This document shows positions 8,466 through 18,971 of a stretch of 64,000 bases of DNA, piece by piece. The notes beneath the pieces are model-generated. The model had not been told where the DNA came from and did not search any database. It saw nothing but the letters and a program-made list of their open reading frames with translations. The DNA is from G963677445 sp963678275 (GTDB lineage Bacteria; Bacteroidota; Ignavibacteria; Ignavibacteriales; Melioribacteraceae): contig OY782765.1 in the NCBI GenBank assembly GCA_963678275.1, positions 2,418,001-2,482,000 on the forward strand. The letters run 5' to 3'. A program made the translations under genes and the position numbers. Positions within the stretch are counted from its first letter, which is position 1. Every line of letters starts with the position of its first letter.

Positions 8466-11400
8466 ATGAGGTTTTTTGTTGGAATGGTTTGTTTTTTGTT
8501 ACTCAACTCTATAATGTTTGCTCAAATTTCACAAAATAATTTACCTGCCCAGAGTTATGAAAAATTTAATGAAAGAGGCTATCTTTCTGGAAGCAGCTTT
8601 AAGGCCCGTGGCAATGAAATAATCGGCGAATATGACGGTAACCTGATGCTGGGATATTCAGTGCCGATGGACTTACCAAATAATTTGGGAAACGCTATCA
8701 CTTTAAATTATAACACAAATGTTGACCATACATTTTACACAAAGGATGCTGGAGAAAATGTAATATTCAGTATAAATTCACCGGAATGGATCATTGGATT
8801 TAACGGATTTGCGCTACAGACATTCAACTTTGAAAATAATTATTTTACTGATGAAGATGATAATCCACTGAACGGACACTCTTTGAGTCCAATGACGGGA
8901 AGTCAGGTTGCATTATTATTAAAGGGTTATCATTTTACCAATTTAGTCGATGATGAACAGTCTGTGTCATATCCTGAGATTGGGGGAATTGGAGCATTGG
9001 ACCAAAGGGATTATATTACACTTTTGATGGCCGATGGATCGAAAATTGTTTTGTATAATTCCCAGTCAACTGTGGCGAATATACAGGACCCTAATACCTT
9101 AAAAGGCATTTATCTTGAAAAAGGAAGGGAAGGTAAAGGCATTGGATTAGTTGATTTTATTGATGCCGAAAATATTTTCCGTTGTATGCATTTCAGAAAC
9201 GGGGATGGCCTGACTTACTATTTTGAGGAAGAATTTTCAAATTTATTTGGTAAAGACACTTTGTACCGTTTAGATCCCAAAGTAATGTATCTTAAAAATG
9301 TTTATAATCAAATTGGGGATACACTAACATTTTCATACACAAATACAACACCCGATATAAGCCTCAACTTACTAAATACACGGAAATTACTAAAAAATAT
9401 TAACATAAATAAAAACAAATTAAATCCGACACAAGATGAAGTGTTGTTATCAATGTATTATGATTTTATCGATATTAATCAGACTCTTGCTCATGTATTG
9501 ATTGATTCCAAAATGCGTAGATATGATTTGTATTTTGATGTCGATCCCAATTCTGCATACAGACAGGGAAATCTTGCCGATACATACAGAGCAGAAAACT
9601 GTATTAAAAGAACGTTCATAAAATTTATTGTTGATGAAGCCGGAAGAACGGACACGATAAATTATACCACCCTCTCCAGGGAATACAGGAGAGGCGGCGA
9701 TAATCCTAATTTAAGGATACAGGATACTTCTCCCCTATTTGAATCAGTTAGCTACCATAATGGTAAAATCACTGAATTCACATATACAAGCCATATGAAT
9801 CAGGATGGATATGTAAATTTGTTTTATACCGATATTTTTTCCCAAGCAGATATGGAAGACAAATTCAGGGATCCATATACAAATTTCATGATAGCTGACC
9901 GACTAACTTATGACAACAGTTCTTTAGTTAAAACTGAAGAATATGAGTATTCTTTTCCTGTGAATAGCGCAACGATTTACGACTTACAACAGGAGCCAAG
10001 AGTAGACGATATCATTACCAAAATTACAACTATTAATAATAAATCTGAGAATAACTCTCCACCTCAGATTATAAGGGAAATAAATTATTCCAGATTAAGA
10101 AATAAATATTATGATCCAATCAGTATAAAATATGGTTTTTCAATTAAAAAAATGAGTGAACGAATTTATGCTTCAGAAACTGAAAAAGAAAATATCTTTA
10201 CTCTGAAAGAATACTCCTATAACTTCGGTACCTTATCCAATAATGGCGGAACCTGGCTCCAATCTTATGATGGCAATTTCAAAATGTCTGATGAGCTTGT
10301 TACCGAAAGTTTTGGTCCAAATGATCAAATTTCGAAAAACACTCATTTTTCTTATACAGAAGAATCAATGCCAACACCGGAAAGCAACGATTGGAAAATA
10401 TTTACAACCAAATCAACAAAACAAACTTCACAGGGGCTGATTGAGGAAAAGAGTTACAAGAATCTGCTTCCGAACAGTATCTCCGAGTTATCAGATTTAA
10501 GCTATTTATATATTCCCGGATTGACAGAAGAAGAAAAAGTTATCAGCCAAACAAATGTTATAAAAAGTCATGTGAAAAACAATTTTTATGAAAGCGGTGA
10601 TTTTGCGGGGAAAATTCATTCCAAAACTATAAATCCTGGCGACCATGAAATCGTTATCTCTTATGATTACTACGGACCTGAAGTAAAGTCCAGAAGAGGT
10701 TTTCTTAAATCAGAATATTGTAACGATGTAAAAAAATATATCGAATATCCAGGTGAAGTATTACAAAACTGGGGACTAAAAATGGCTCTTATGGACACTG
10801 TGTCCAGAAGAACATTATTTATTGATGGAACAGAATTAAATGAAGAATACGAATTCAAATGTTCAAGTTATAACAACCGTCATGAATATTATATCTATGG
10901 AAGAGATACTCTTGATTATTATTACGCATATAACAATAAGGGCAATTTAATTTTTGAAGTCGATGCTAATGGCTACCTCCACGAGTTTGAATATGATGAG
11001 ATCGGAAGGATTAAAAAAGCTATATTCCCCGGGAGTTTTATTCAGGAATCAAGAATCGATACTATTGTACAAACATTTAACCAGGATTTAACAATTGATT
11101 TCCCGGTAATTATCAACCAGAACGGCGCGAGTGTTTTATCAACAAGCGCTGCTACTGTACATTCTGTTTACACAAATGATGTCGGCGGCGAAGATCCGGA
11201 TGGAGCAATTGAAACTTTACCGGAACAGGGATATACTCCTGAAGCGCCCGGGGGTGGTTCAGGCGGCGGCGGTTCGACAAGTTCTTCGAATGAGCCATTT
11301 TCAAAATATTATTTTTTCTTTGATCAGCCTTTCAACTGCAACCTTATGCAGCAACTGAATTCCGCAACTATGCAAATTAAAGCAAGACATAAAAATGTTA

Positions 11401-14400
11401 GTGATGGAATGGCCGCGAAATTTATTATCCAGGGAGTAACACAGGAATATTCAGGAGGTGGAAACGATTACTCTACTACAGGATTTGTAATTGTAAACTT
11501 TAATGAGTGGTCCTGGCATAATGTGGATATTTCATCAATATTTTCTTCGGCAAAAAATGACAGCCTCTCTGTTCATGGACTGGTAATTAAAGCTTGGGTC
11601 GACGCGAACAGTTCGGAAAGTGTTGAATCATGGTTGTATTTTGCCAATGCCGATACACTCCCAATAGTGCATGTTAACGCGATGACAATCAATACCGACG
11701 AAACCTTCAGAGGCGGCTCCCTCCGATTCACCTACTTTGATTCTGAAAACAAAGCCCAGGTGGTTAAGAAATGGGATCACGACACCGTGGATATTAAACA
11801 GGTTACTCTCTCGGAAGAATATGACGCCTTCGGGCAGCCGGTTATTTCGCGGGCAACATCTTTATCTGGCGGTTCCAAAATAATAGCGCGGACAGATTAC
11901 AATTATCTCGGGTTAAAAAACAGCGTTTATGACGGCATGAACAGGATGACCGCCTCAAGTTACGATTACCTCTCTCGTCCGCTGGAAACATGGTTTACGG
12001 CGTCACAGAATCCAAAAACCACCATGACTTACGGAAAATCCGATATCCTGGATTATTTTTCAAAAGTTACCGCCGAAGATGAATGCGGCAAGCAGGTAAT
12101 AACTTATTCGGATGTCCATGGCAACAAAAGGCTTGTAAGAAAATTTGTTGACGCGGCTAAAACCCAGAATGCCGATACAAAATTTGACTACAACGACCTT
12201 ATGCAGCTCGTTAAAGTAACCTCTCCTGAAAATTATGAAACCACCTATGAATATAACGAGCTCGGTTTTCTTAAGAAAAAAATAACTCCACATTCCGGCA
12301 CAACGGAATTCAAATATGATAAATTCGGCAATCTTCGTTTCCAGCGAAACAGCGCCGATACTTCAGGCATTCGTTTTACCTTTACCCGTTACGACAGCCT
12401 TTCGAGAGTAATAAGGATTGGAACGCCGGCCTCACATATTCTCTTTGAAAATATGGACCCTGACAGCCTTAACGGTGGGGAAAGCGACACTTTAACTATG
12501 CTGGTAATTCATCATTTTGATAATACCGGTTTTGATCAATATCCTGTATTTAACGCTTTTCAGACCACCGGCTTTGTTTTTAATAATCTTAAAGGAAGGA
12601 TAGCTGTTACCGCCTATAGAGATAAGGTCGGCCAGCCCTGGAACTACAAAGCCTATTCATACGACCACCTCGGGCGCGTGGAAAGGATGAAAATTCAGCT
12701 TGCCGGATCACCAAATATTCAGGTTATATTCAAAAACGAGTATGACAACTTCGGCAACCTGGTAAAACAATCGGTCAATGAAAGTTTTTATTACTGGTAT
12801 GAATATGATGATTTCGGAAGGCTCGAAAAAGTTTATTCCAGTATGCATGACAACCTTTCAACGGCTAAATTTGAGGCTGAATACGATTATAACAACGCGG
12901 ATCAGGTCACAGGTCTCGCATTGAAAGGAGCTGCTGATAATGAAAGTATAAATTATTATTATGACACACGCGGGCGGCTGACACTTACTGAAAATCTCTC
13001 TCTCAGTTTGTTGAACTATCGTTTCAAAGAAAACCTAATTTATGCCGATAACAGCAATATCACCAATCAGCAGATATGGTATAATAGTGTATCAAATTTC
13101 ACTAACCTTTACGCCGGTTATTCTTATGACGGTATGAACCGCCTTACAAGCGTGGTTGGCAACCATAGTGAAACTTTTACATATCATAAAGATGGAAGAT
13201 TATTACAGAGAACTATTAATAACGACCAGGAATATGATTATTCTTACGAGTATCTGACCGGGAAATTAAATGAGATTGAAGGCACATCAGGATCCGATCA
13301 ATCAACGTATTTTTATTCTTATGACAACCGCGGCAATATAATTTCCGATACCAAACGTAGCACAAGCGGCATGGAATATGACTTCCGCAACCTCCCTCTT
13401 ACCATGCAGAAAGGAGCGGAAACACTTAAATACCGCTACGATGAAACAGGCAACAGAATCCTGAAACGGGCCGGCGGAAAAACCGAATATTACGTGCGCG
13501 ACCACTCCGGCCGCGAGGTTGGCATATACGACAAAGATGACGGTTGGAAGAGTTTCAACCTGTTCGGCAACGGTTTAATTGGCCGGGCAGATGTATATTA
13601 CCAATCAGTCTGGGTGGAAGATCCCGAAGAAGGAATGGTAGAGGTTCAACAACGTTTCGATGAACGTTTCTACTACATAAAAGATCACCTGGGCAGCATA
13701 AGAGTTACAATAGACCAGACCAACCAGGTGACCGCCGCACAGGATTACTCAGCCTACGGCGAAATTTGGAGAAGCCTCAACTCCTCCACACCAGGCGACA
13801 GGTATAAGTTTACCGAAAAGGAGCTTGATATTGAAACGGGGTATTCCTATTTTGGCGCGAGATACTACGATTCATGGAGAGGTACATGGAATAGTGTTGA
13901 CCCGATGGAACATTTAAGAGCAGGTTTAACCCCTTACAATTATTGCCAGAATAATCCATTAAATCGATTTGATCCTGATGGCCAAGCTGATTTTCCTTCA
14001 CCTGGAGAACTATTCCTGGGGGCGGTGGCATCCTTGAGCTCAAGGAATGCTTTTACATATAATGCATTTGATCCACTTGTCATTTACGATAATAAAACAA
14101 AAGCTGAAAATGCTGGACTTAATCATGCAAATAAATTTAGTCATGGCCTAAGCAGAAGTCTGGTCAGAAATTCCGGTGAAGGAGCATTTATAAGACATGC
14201 ATATTGGTCTTTATTATCCTTTAGGTCTTCTGGTCTATTGTTAACAAAAATATTTACGGATGCACATGAATATTATGGCAACAACACTGAAGATAAAAGC
14301 AAAAAAGATTTAGCCGCAAATTTCTTTGGAATGATGCTTGCCGCGAAATATCCAGATCTCTCTGAAGAACAACTTTTAGAAATCATATCAAAAGAAGCAA

Positions 14401-14498
14401 TGGATAGAAATGACTTTCAACGAGACGAAAATAAAAGTAATTTGGAACCAGAGCCTCAAAAAGACAACAACCAATCAGGAACTGAAGTTCAACAGTAG
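8466..14498 (+). CDS. Full-length secreted RHS/YD-repeat polymorphic toxin
   Basis: 2010 residues. Residues 1-19 (MRFFVGMVCFLLLNSIMFA) are a Sec signal peptide. The ~900-residue N-terminal part has early YD-like repeats. A Gly/Ser linker (~926-940) precedes a ~130-residue beta domain resembling the DNRLRE/carbohydrate-binding modules of RHS proteins. Classic YD repeats (YDxxGN, YEYDELG) then run to ~1640. The RHS-associated core (~1615-1838) contains DERFYYIKDHLGSIRVT, AYGE, GYSYFGARYYDSWRGTW and NPLNRFDPDG. Everything after DPDG (~1838-2010) is the variable toxin tip, with NHANKFSHGLSRSLVRN, FIRHAYWSLLSF, FTDAHEYYGN and DLAANFFGMM. That spacing of RHAxW, AHE and a late NxxG resembles the DUF6973-type RHS tip family. 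RHS barrels encapsulate and deliver such tips to competitors. No type IX sorting signal or VgrG/PAAR domain is present, so the export route beyond Sec is open. Confidence 0.93.
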   Translation: MRFFVGMVCFLLLNSIMFAQISQNNLPAQSYEKFNERGYLSGSSFKARGNEIIGEYDGNLMLGYSVPMDLPNNLGNAITLNYNTNVDHTFYTKDAGENVIFSINSPEWIIGFNGFALQTFNFENNYFTDEDDNPLNGHSLSPMTGSQVALLLKGYHFTNLVDDEQSVSYPEIGGIGALDQRDYITLLMADGSKIVLYNSQSTVANIQDPNTLKGIYLEKGREGKGIGLVDFIDAENIFRCMHFRNGDGLTYYFEEEFSNLFGKDTLYRLDPKVMYLKNVYNQIGDTLTFSYTNTTPDISLNLLNTRKLLKNININKNKLNPTQDEVLLSMYYDFIDINQTLAHVLIDSKMRRYDLYFDVDPNSAYRQGNLADTYRAENCIKRTFIKFIVDEAGRTDTINYTTLSREYRRGGDNPNLRIQDTSPLFESVSYHNGKITEFTYTSHMNQDGYVNLFYTDIFSQADMEDKFRDPYTNFMIADRLTYDNSSLVKTEEYEYSFPVNSATIYDLQQEPRVDDIITKITTINNKSENNSPPQIIREINYSRLRNKYYDPISIKYGFSIKKMSERIYASETEKENIFTLKEYSYNFGTLSNNGGTWLQSYDGNFKMSDELVTESFGPNDQISKNTHFSYTEESMPTPESNDWKIFTTKSTKQTSQGLIEEKSYKNLLPNSISELSDLSYLYIPGLTEEEKVISQTNVIKSHVKNNFYESGDFAGKIHSKTINPGDHEIVISYDYYGPEVKSRRGFLKSEYCNDVKKYIEYPGEVLQNWGLKMALMDTVSRRTLFIDGTELNEEYEFKCSSYNNRHEYYIYGRDTLDYYYAYNNKGNLIFEVDANGYLHEFEYDEIGRIKKAIFPGSFIQESRIDTIVQTFNQDLTIDFPVIINQNGASVLSTSAATVHSVYTNDVGGEDPDGAIETLPEQGYTPEAPGGGSGGGGSTSSSNEPFSKYYFFFDQPFNCNLMQQLNSATMQIKARHKNVSDGMAAKFIIQGVTQEYSGGGNDYSTTGFVIVNFNEWSWHNVDISSIFSSAKNDSLSVHGLVIKAWVDANSSESVESWLYFANADTLPIVHVNAMTINTDETFRGGSLRFTYFDSENKAQVVKKWDHDTVDIKQVTLSEEYDAFGQPVISRATSLSGGSKIIARTDYNYLGLKNSVYDGMNRMTASSYDYLSRPLETWFTASQNPKTTMTYGKSDILDYFSKVTAEDECGKQVITYSDVHGNKRLVRKFVDAAKTQNADTKFDYNDLMQLVKVTSPENYETTYEYNELGFLKKKITPHSGTTEFKYDKFGNLRFQRNSADTSGIRFTFTRYDSLSRVIRIGTPASHILFENMDPDSLNGGESDTLTMLVIHHFDNTGFDQYPVFNAFQTTGFVFNNLKGRIAVTAYRDKVGQPWNYKAYSYDHLGRVERMKIQLAGSPNIQVIFKNEYDNFGNLVKQSVNESFYYWYEYDDFGRLEKVYSSMHDNLSTAKFEAEYDYNNADQVTGLALKGAADNESINYYYDTRGRLTLTENLSLSLLNYRFKENLIYADNSNITNQQIWYNSVSNFTNLYAGYSYDGMNRLTSVVGNHSETFTYHKDGRLLQRTINNDQEYDYSYEYLTGKLNEIEGTSGSDQSTYFYSYDNRGNIISDTKRSTSGMEYDFRNLPLTMQKGAETLKYRYDETGNRILKRAGGKTEYYVRDHSGREVGIYDKDDGWKSFNLFGNGLIGRADVYYQSVWVEDPEEGMVEVQQRFDERFYYIKDHLGSIRVTIDQTNQVTAAQDYSAYGEIWRSLNSSTPGDRYKFTEKELDIETGYSYFGARYYDSWRGTWNSVDPMEHLRAGLTPYNYCQNNPLNRFDPDGQADFPSPGELFLGAVASLSSRNAFTYNAFDPLVIYDNKTKAENAGLNHANKFSHGLSRSLVRNSGEGAFIRHAYWSLLSFRSSGLLLTKIFTDAHEYYGNNTEDKSKKDLAANFFGMMLAAKYPDLSEEQLLEIISKEAMDRNDFQRDENKSNLEPEPQKDNNQSGTEVQQ

Positions 14499-14511
14499 AA
14501 AGGAAAAGAAT

Positions 14512-15018
14512 ATGAAACGTTTAACAGGAATATTATTCGTATTATTTATAATTATTGGTTGCGAAAGTAAATATTATAAAATTCCAAAGGAATTTTCGGG
14601 GAACTTGGAAATATTTCTTGGAGCTGATATTAGCTCCATTAAAGATACTTATTATGATAATTCAACAGAAAACTATTTGATTTATTTTGATAATCCAGCA
14701 CTTTTTGATAGAGCAATCATAGTAACGGAAGAAATTTTCTCAAATAAGATTAGTATGATAATTTTTATAAAAGACCTCAAAGCGGAAGATAATAAATATT
14801 TGTTTTATAAAAATAAAATTGCACTTTTATGCAACAAAAAGTTTGGTATTTGTAATGAATATACTCAGAATTTGGAAGCTGATATAGAATACGGGTACTA
14901 CGCTTGGTATATTCAGGATAAGGTGAAGATAAACTTATCAATACCAAATTCAAATAAAAAAGTTGATTATTCTGGAAGAAAGTTCCCATTAAATATAAGC
15001 TTATGTTTTAAATTTTAG
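14512..15018 (+). CDS. Lipoprotein, candidate immunity protein for the full-length RHS tip
   Basis: 168 residues starting at ATG 14512, which has AAAGGAAAAG upstream. The same frame is open further upstream inside rhs, but the ribosome site and lipoprotein signal fix this start. MKRLTGILFVLFIIIGC is a type II signal peptide with lipobox IIGC. The rest is beta/alpha, with many Tyr and Asp residues and no recognised family. It begins 13 bases after the rhs stop, is more AT-rich than the RHS core, and sits where immunity genes sit in RHS systems. The immunity role is inferred from position only. Confidence 0.75.
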   Translation: MKRLTGILFVLFIIIGCESKYYKIPKEFSGNLEIFLGADISSIKDTYYDNSTENYLIYFDNPALFDRAIIVTEEIFSNKISMIIFIKDLKAEDNKYLFYKNKIALLCNKKFGICNEYTQNLEADIEYGYYAWYIQDKVKINLSIPNSNKKVDYSGRKFPLNISLCFKF

Positions 15019-15080
15019 TTAGTATATAATATTTTAATTTTTATTCAGTAATTTTCTATATTTATATCAGGAAAACGACA

Positions 15081-16043
15081 ATGAGATCATTAATATATAC
15101 ATTAGTTACGTTTATTATTCTTTCATCATGTACAGTAAAAAATCATAAGAATACTAAGTCATTGTTAGATAAAGATGCAATGGTTTTATACAATTTCACA
15201 CCCAATAATTTACTACTGATTGATTCAAAGCTGATCGATCAAAATTTTTTACAGAATATTAAATATATCGGCTCAGATAGCAGCTATTATCTATTCAAAG
15301 AGAGAACAAATATTGATATTCCTCTAATAGAATATAAAAATGGTATTATATTCCTTTCAAAGCGTTTATTGGATGGAAAACCAGAAAGGGAAGAAAATAT
15401 CAGAGGTATATTTCAACTTGATTTCACTGATAAATCAATCATAGAAATCACCAAAAACTACACAAAGAATCTCTTTTCGAATAGCGATTCCAACACAACC
15501 ACTCCCCAAAAAATCCTTTTTAGGGGCAATTCAGAGTTTGTTTCATTTGGAAATGAAATTTTTAAAAAGCAGACAAATAAAATTGAGAAAATATTTGAAG
15601 CCAAAGATTCATATATGCTTGCTGACTTTCTCATGCCGAGAGAAAATGTCCTGGTTTCTTTTGAATTCAGATTACGAGACTTTAGCAATGTACTATCAAT
15701 CATTGATACTGATAATGACAGTACTTTACTAAGTATTACCGGGAATGAAAATATGTATTTGTTAGGATGTTGCAATAACAAAGTATTTTATTCTGATGAA
15801 GAATTTCATGAAATTGATATGGAATCATTAAATGTAAGAACGTTGGAATTTCCCGGTAATGTCGATTCGATTAGAAAAATAATCCCGGTTTCTGATGATG
15901 AAGTTTATATACTTGTTACAAAGTATTCAATAACTATTCATGAACCATATGATAGCGCAATAATCAAGTATAGTCTTTCAAAACAAAAAATTACTGATGT
16001 AAGGTATCGAGGCAAAAGGATTGATGATTTTTTAGTCTTATAA
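15081..16043 (+). CDS. Lipoprotein of unknown function, beta-propeller-like
   Basis: 320 residues. MRSLIYTLVTFIILSSC has a lipobox (LSSC), so the product is a lipid-anchored envelope protein. The remainder alternates short strands with turn motifs (GSDSSYYLFKE, DSYMLADFL, NVLSIIDTDNDSTLLSI, VDSIRKIIPVSDDEVYILV), as in six-bladed beta-propeller proteins. No catalytic motif was seen. It follows the first candidate immunity gene by 62 bases and precedes a displaced RHS tip. It could be a second immunity gene, a relic of a lost tip's partner, or an unrelated cargo gene. Confidence 0.7.
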   Translation: MRSLIYTLVTFIILSSCTVKNHKNTKSLLDKDAMVLYNFTPNNLLLIDSKLIDQNFLQNIKYIGSDSSYYLFKERTNIDIPLIEYKNGIIFLSKRLLDGKPEREENIRGIFQLDFTDKSIIEITKNYTKNLFSNSDSNTTTPQKILFRGNSEFVSFGNEIFKKQTNKIEKIFEAKDSYMLADFLMPRENVLVSFEFRLRDFSNVLSIIDTDNDSTLLSITGNENMYLLGCCNNKVFYSDEEFHEIDMESLNVRTLEFPGNVDSIRKIIPVSDDEVYILVTKYSITIHEPYDSAIIKYSLSKQKITDVRYRGKRIDDFLVL

Positions 16044-16132
16044 AGTATAACAAACATCATTAAATTTTCATTGTTTTTGTCTATTGTATTTACACATATA
16101 ATTTCAATAGCACAAATATAGATGGTTAAACT

Positions 16133-16918
16133 CAGGATTACTCAGCCTACGGCGAAATATGGCGCGATATAAATACAGCCACACCAACGGATCGTTACAA
16201 ATTCACCGAAAAAGAACTTGATATAGAGACAGGATATGCGTATCATGGAGCCAGGTATTACGACCCGTGGAGAATTACGTGGAATAGCGCTGACCCGCTG
16301 GAGGATGTATATGCGGGATATTGGAGTTATAATTATTGCTTTGGCAATCCTAATATTCTCAAGGATCCCTCAGGAATGGGCCCTGAAGCATTAATGAATG
16401 TAGGTCAAAAGGCAGACTCAAGAACGAGAGTCAATTGTCGTAACAAAAGTGAAAAGACACCCAATTCCAAAAATGGATATAAAACAGGTACTTTTAAGTT
16501 TAAATCTGAAGGCCTTGGAGGAGGATTTACTGATTTATCCAACCATGGGATATTCGCTATGAATTACGGTATAGTTGGGAACTATACTATTTTTTATATC
16601 CCTTCAACAAAAGAATATCGATTATGGTTGAGCGTATTAGGTACAACAGGTGCAAGAAAATTAGGTAAAGTTATCTGGATATCAAAAGTTGAATTTATGG
16701 TGGATGGTAAATTACAATTTGCTACTGGTCTTAGACCCCCATATCAACCGGTAATTTTTGACAGGGATAACTTTGATTTCTTAGGTGAATTACAACTTCG
16801 ACTTCCTCCAACAAATAACAATGTTAAAATAATACTTAAATGTGGTTATGAACTAATAACAACCATAGGTAATGTTGTTCCATATCCTTCAACGAAGACA
16901 ATAACAATTGATCTATAA
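16133..16918 (+). pseudogene. Displaced RHS tip cassette 1 (core fragment + toxin domain)
   Basis: The homology to the RHS core starts abruptly at QDYSAYGEIW (16133), directly after an in-frame TAA. There is thus no start for the core part and no signal peptide. It runs through GYAYHGARYYDPWRITW and NYCFGNPNILKDPSG, then switches to a unique tip of ~180 residues (MGPEALMNVGQKADSRTR ... TKTITIDL). The tip is rich in beta strands (FKFKSEGLGGGFTDLS, YTIFYIPSTKEYRLWLSVLG, GELQLRLPPTNNNVKIILK) and matches no family I know. An internal ATG at 16376 falls exactly at the tip's first residue, so the tip alone could be translated. Confidence 0.8.
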
Positions 16919-16941
16919 CAAAATAATCCTTAGGAGAAAGA

Positions 16942-17574
16942 ATGAAAAAGCTGACATTAGTGATTATCGTCACAATTTCAATTTTTACAGTTGAATCTAT
17001 TAGTGGAGCAATTACAATTCAGGATTCAACCTATGAAGCAGCGCAGTTCTGGGAAAAATTTAATTCAACCTATAAGAATTACTTTAACGCAACAAAAGGA
17101 TCAATTGAATATGAAAAATATGTAAAAGAATTAATATCTTTGTTAAATCAAAGGATAAAAATTGAACCTTCCAATATGATATTATATAATAATTTAATAT
17201 CATTACTAATTTCAATCGATAAATTTCATGAAGCTTTTCGAATTATTGATGACTTGTTAATTATAAAGGCTGATTTTATTCCTGGTTTGCAAATCCAAGG
17301 ATTATTATTAGAAAAGATGGGGGACACTATTCGTGCAAAGGAGAAATATCAGACTGCACTTAAGTTCCTTGAAAGCAGACTTTCTGGAAATAATCCTGAT
17401 TTGATAGAGATTTTACAGAATATAACCTTAACTCAATATTTACTGCATGATAAAGATTATGCTATTTCTAAATTAGACTCGTTAATACAAAAATATAAAC
17501 TCGAAGAATCTGACTTTATAGAATTCAAAACTATTATAATAGAAAACAATAAAGAAGATCTATTTTTGCAATAA
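16942..17574 (+). CDS. Secreted TPR protein, candidate immunity partner of tip 1
   Basis: 210 residues with TTAGGAG six bases before the ATG. Residues 1-23 (MKKLTLVIIVTISIFTVESISG) are a signal peptide. The mature part is all-helical, with TPR-like hairpins (SNMILYNNLISLLISIDKFHEAFRIIDDLL; FIPGLQIQGLLLEKMGDTIRAKEKYQTALKFL). It begins 23 bases after the stop of displaced tip 1. A periplasmic helical-repeat protein that binds the tip is the simplest reading; function is inferred from position. Confidence 0.7.
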   Translation: MKKLTLVIIVTISIFTVESISGAITIQDSTYEAAQFWEKFNSTYKNYFNATKGSIEYEKYVKELISLLNQRIKIEPSNMILYNNLISLLISIDKFHEAFRIIDDLLIIKADFIPGLQIQGLLLEKMGDTIRAKEKYQTALKFLESRLSGNNPDLIEILQNITLTQYLLHDKDYAISKLDSLIQKYKLEESDFIEFKTIIIENNKEDLFLQ

Positions 17575-17854
17575 TAAATCACAGAAATAATATAATTATT
17601 GATCCACTTTAAGTCAGGATATATACGTATGGGATATAGTAACATTAAGACCGTTATTTAATATTGTTGGCAAAGGTTTTTCCGCTTTGATAAAAAAATA
17701 ATATACTAATTTTAGTTCACAAACTATCTATTTAAATTCATAATACAGCAATTACACCTATTATGATAAGTATATGATATTATCTTACTATTTTTATATA
17801 TTTAAGAATATGATTTCCAGCTATTGTTTTTACTATTATAATTAAAAGCAAAAG

Positions 17855-18904
17855 ATGTTTAGCGACCACTCCGGCCGCGAGGTTGGCATATACGATAAAG
17901 ATGACGGATGGAAATCTTTAAACCTTTTCGACAACGGTCTAATTGGCCGGGCCGATGTTATTTATGACACCACCCAGGTGGAAACCGAAGAAGGATGGGT
18001 TGATTTTATTCAACGTTTCGATGAACGCTTCTACTATATAAAAGACTCCCATAGGGACAGGCACCTCGGCAGCATACAAGTAACCATAGACCAAACCAAC
18101 CAGGTAACCGCCTCCCAGGATTACTCAGCCTACGGCGAAATATGGAGAAGCCTCAACTCCTCCACACCAGGTGACAGGTATAAGTTTACCGAAAAAGAGC
18201 TTGACATAGAGACAGGATATGCGTATCATGGCGCCAGGTATTACGACCCGTGGAGAGGTTCATGGAATAGCGCTGACCCGCTGGAGGATAAATACCCGGG
18301 CTTGTGGAGTTATAACTACTGTGCCGGAAATCCCTTGAATAATATAGACCCAGACGGAAGAAAGTTAGAAAAAGATGAAAAATTATTTGCTCCAATAGTA
18401 GATAAGAAGGGTAATCAAAAGGAATACGATGACATGACCGATGAGGAACGAGGAAGATTTCTTTTTCAATCTTGGTGGAATGCACACGGAGAAAAAGTGG
18501 AGAAATTATTTGGAAAAGGTGGAAAATATGAATCAGTGACACTTAGATTAAAAGCCGGACACCCTAACCAAAAAAGTACTGATAAACACACAAATGGTTT
18601 CACTCTCTGGGGTACTAACAAGAATAAGCCGGAAGATATGCATCGAGGCGGTAGAGCTGTAAATACTGCCGGGAAATATGATTTAAAGAATTTAGCAATT
18701 AACGTTTATATAAATGTAAATTCAAAAAAAATAAACGGTGAAACTATCCCTCATGAGTTCGAACATGTTTCAATTATTATTCATTTTGTGGAAATAGGAG
18801 GCATTGTTCCTAAAGCTGGTTATGCATATTCCAGAGATGCGAATGATCAGCATGGTATGATGAAATTAAAGGACAAAAGACCTTATAAAAACATTCTAGA
18901 GTAA
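17855..18904 (+). CDS. Displaced RHS tip cassette 2: zincin-like (HEFEH) toxin
   Basis: 349 codons open from ATG 17855. RHS homology begins at DHSGREVGIYDKDDGW (17864), without any secretion signal. The core carries a small insertion, KDSHRDRHLGSI in place of KDHLGSI. NYCAGNPLNNIDPDG ends the core at residue ~168. The tip (169-349) has GRFLFQSWWNAHG, LRLKAGHPNQKSTDKHTNGF, then ETIPHEFEHVSIIIHF with an HExxH zinc-peptidase-type motif at residues 300-304, and a late DANDQHGMMKLK. A metal-dependent hydrolase toxin is likely; the substrate is unknown. It is expressible as an ORF but would need recombination into the full-length gene to be exported. Confidence 0.8.
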   Translation: MFSDHSGREVGIYDKDDGWKSLNLFDNGLIGRADVIYDTTQVETEEGWVDFIQRFDERFYYIKDSHRDRHLGSIQVTIDQTNQVTASQDYSAYGEIWRSLNSSTPGDRYKFTEKELDIETGYAYHGARYYDPWRGSWNSADPLEDKYPGLWSYNYCAGNPLNNIDPDGRKLEKDEKLFAPIVDKKGNQKEYDDMTDEERGRFLFQSWWNAHGEKVEKLFGKGGKYESVTLRLKAGHPNQKSTDKHTNGFTLWGTNKNKPEDMHRGGRAVNTAGKYDLKNLAINVYINVNSKKINGETIPHEFEHVSIIIHFVEIGGIVPKAGYAYSRDANDQHGMMKLKDKRPYKNILE

Positions 18905-18971
18905 AAAAGTTCTTTAAAAACAGTTCACTAAAAGAGATCAATTTGTTATATCGTTTTTCAGGAGAATCAAT

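Noticed and set aside
13313..14498. Type IX sorting signal on the RHS protein
   Set aside because: The C-terminus is the variable tip; no NYPNPFNP or GxxY type end is present.
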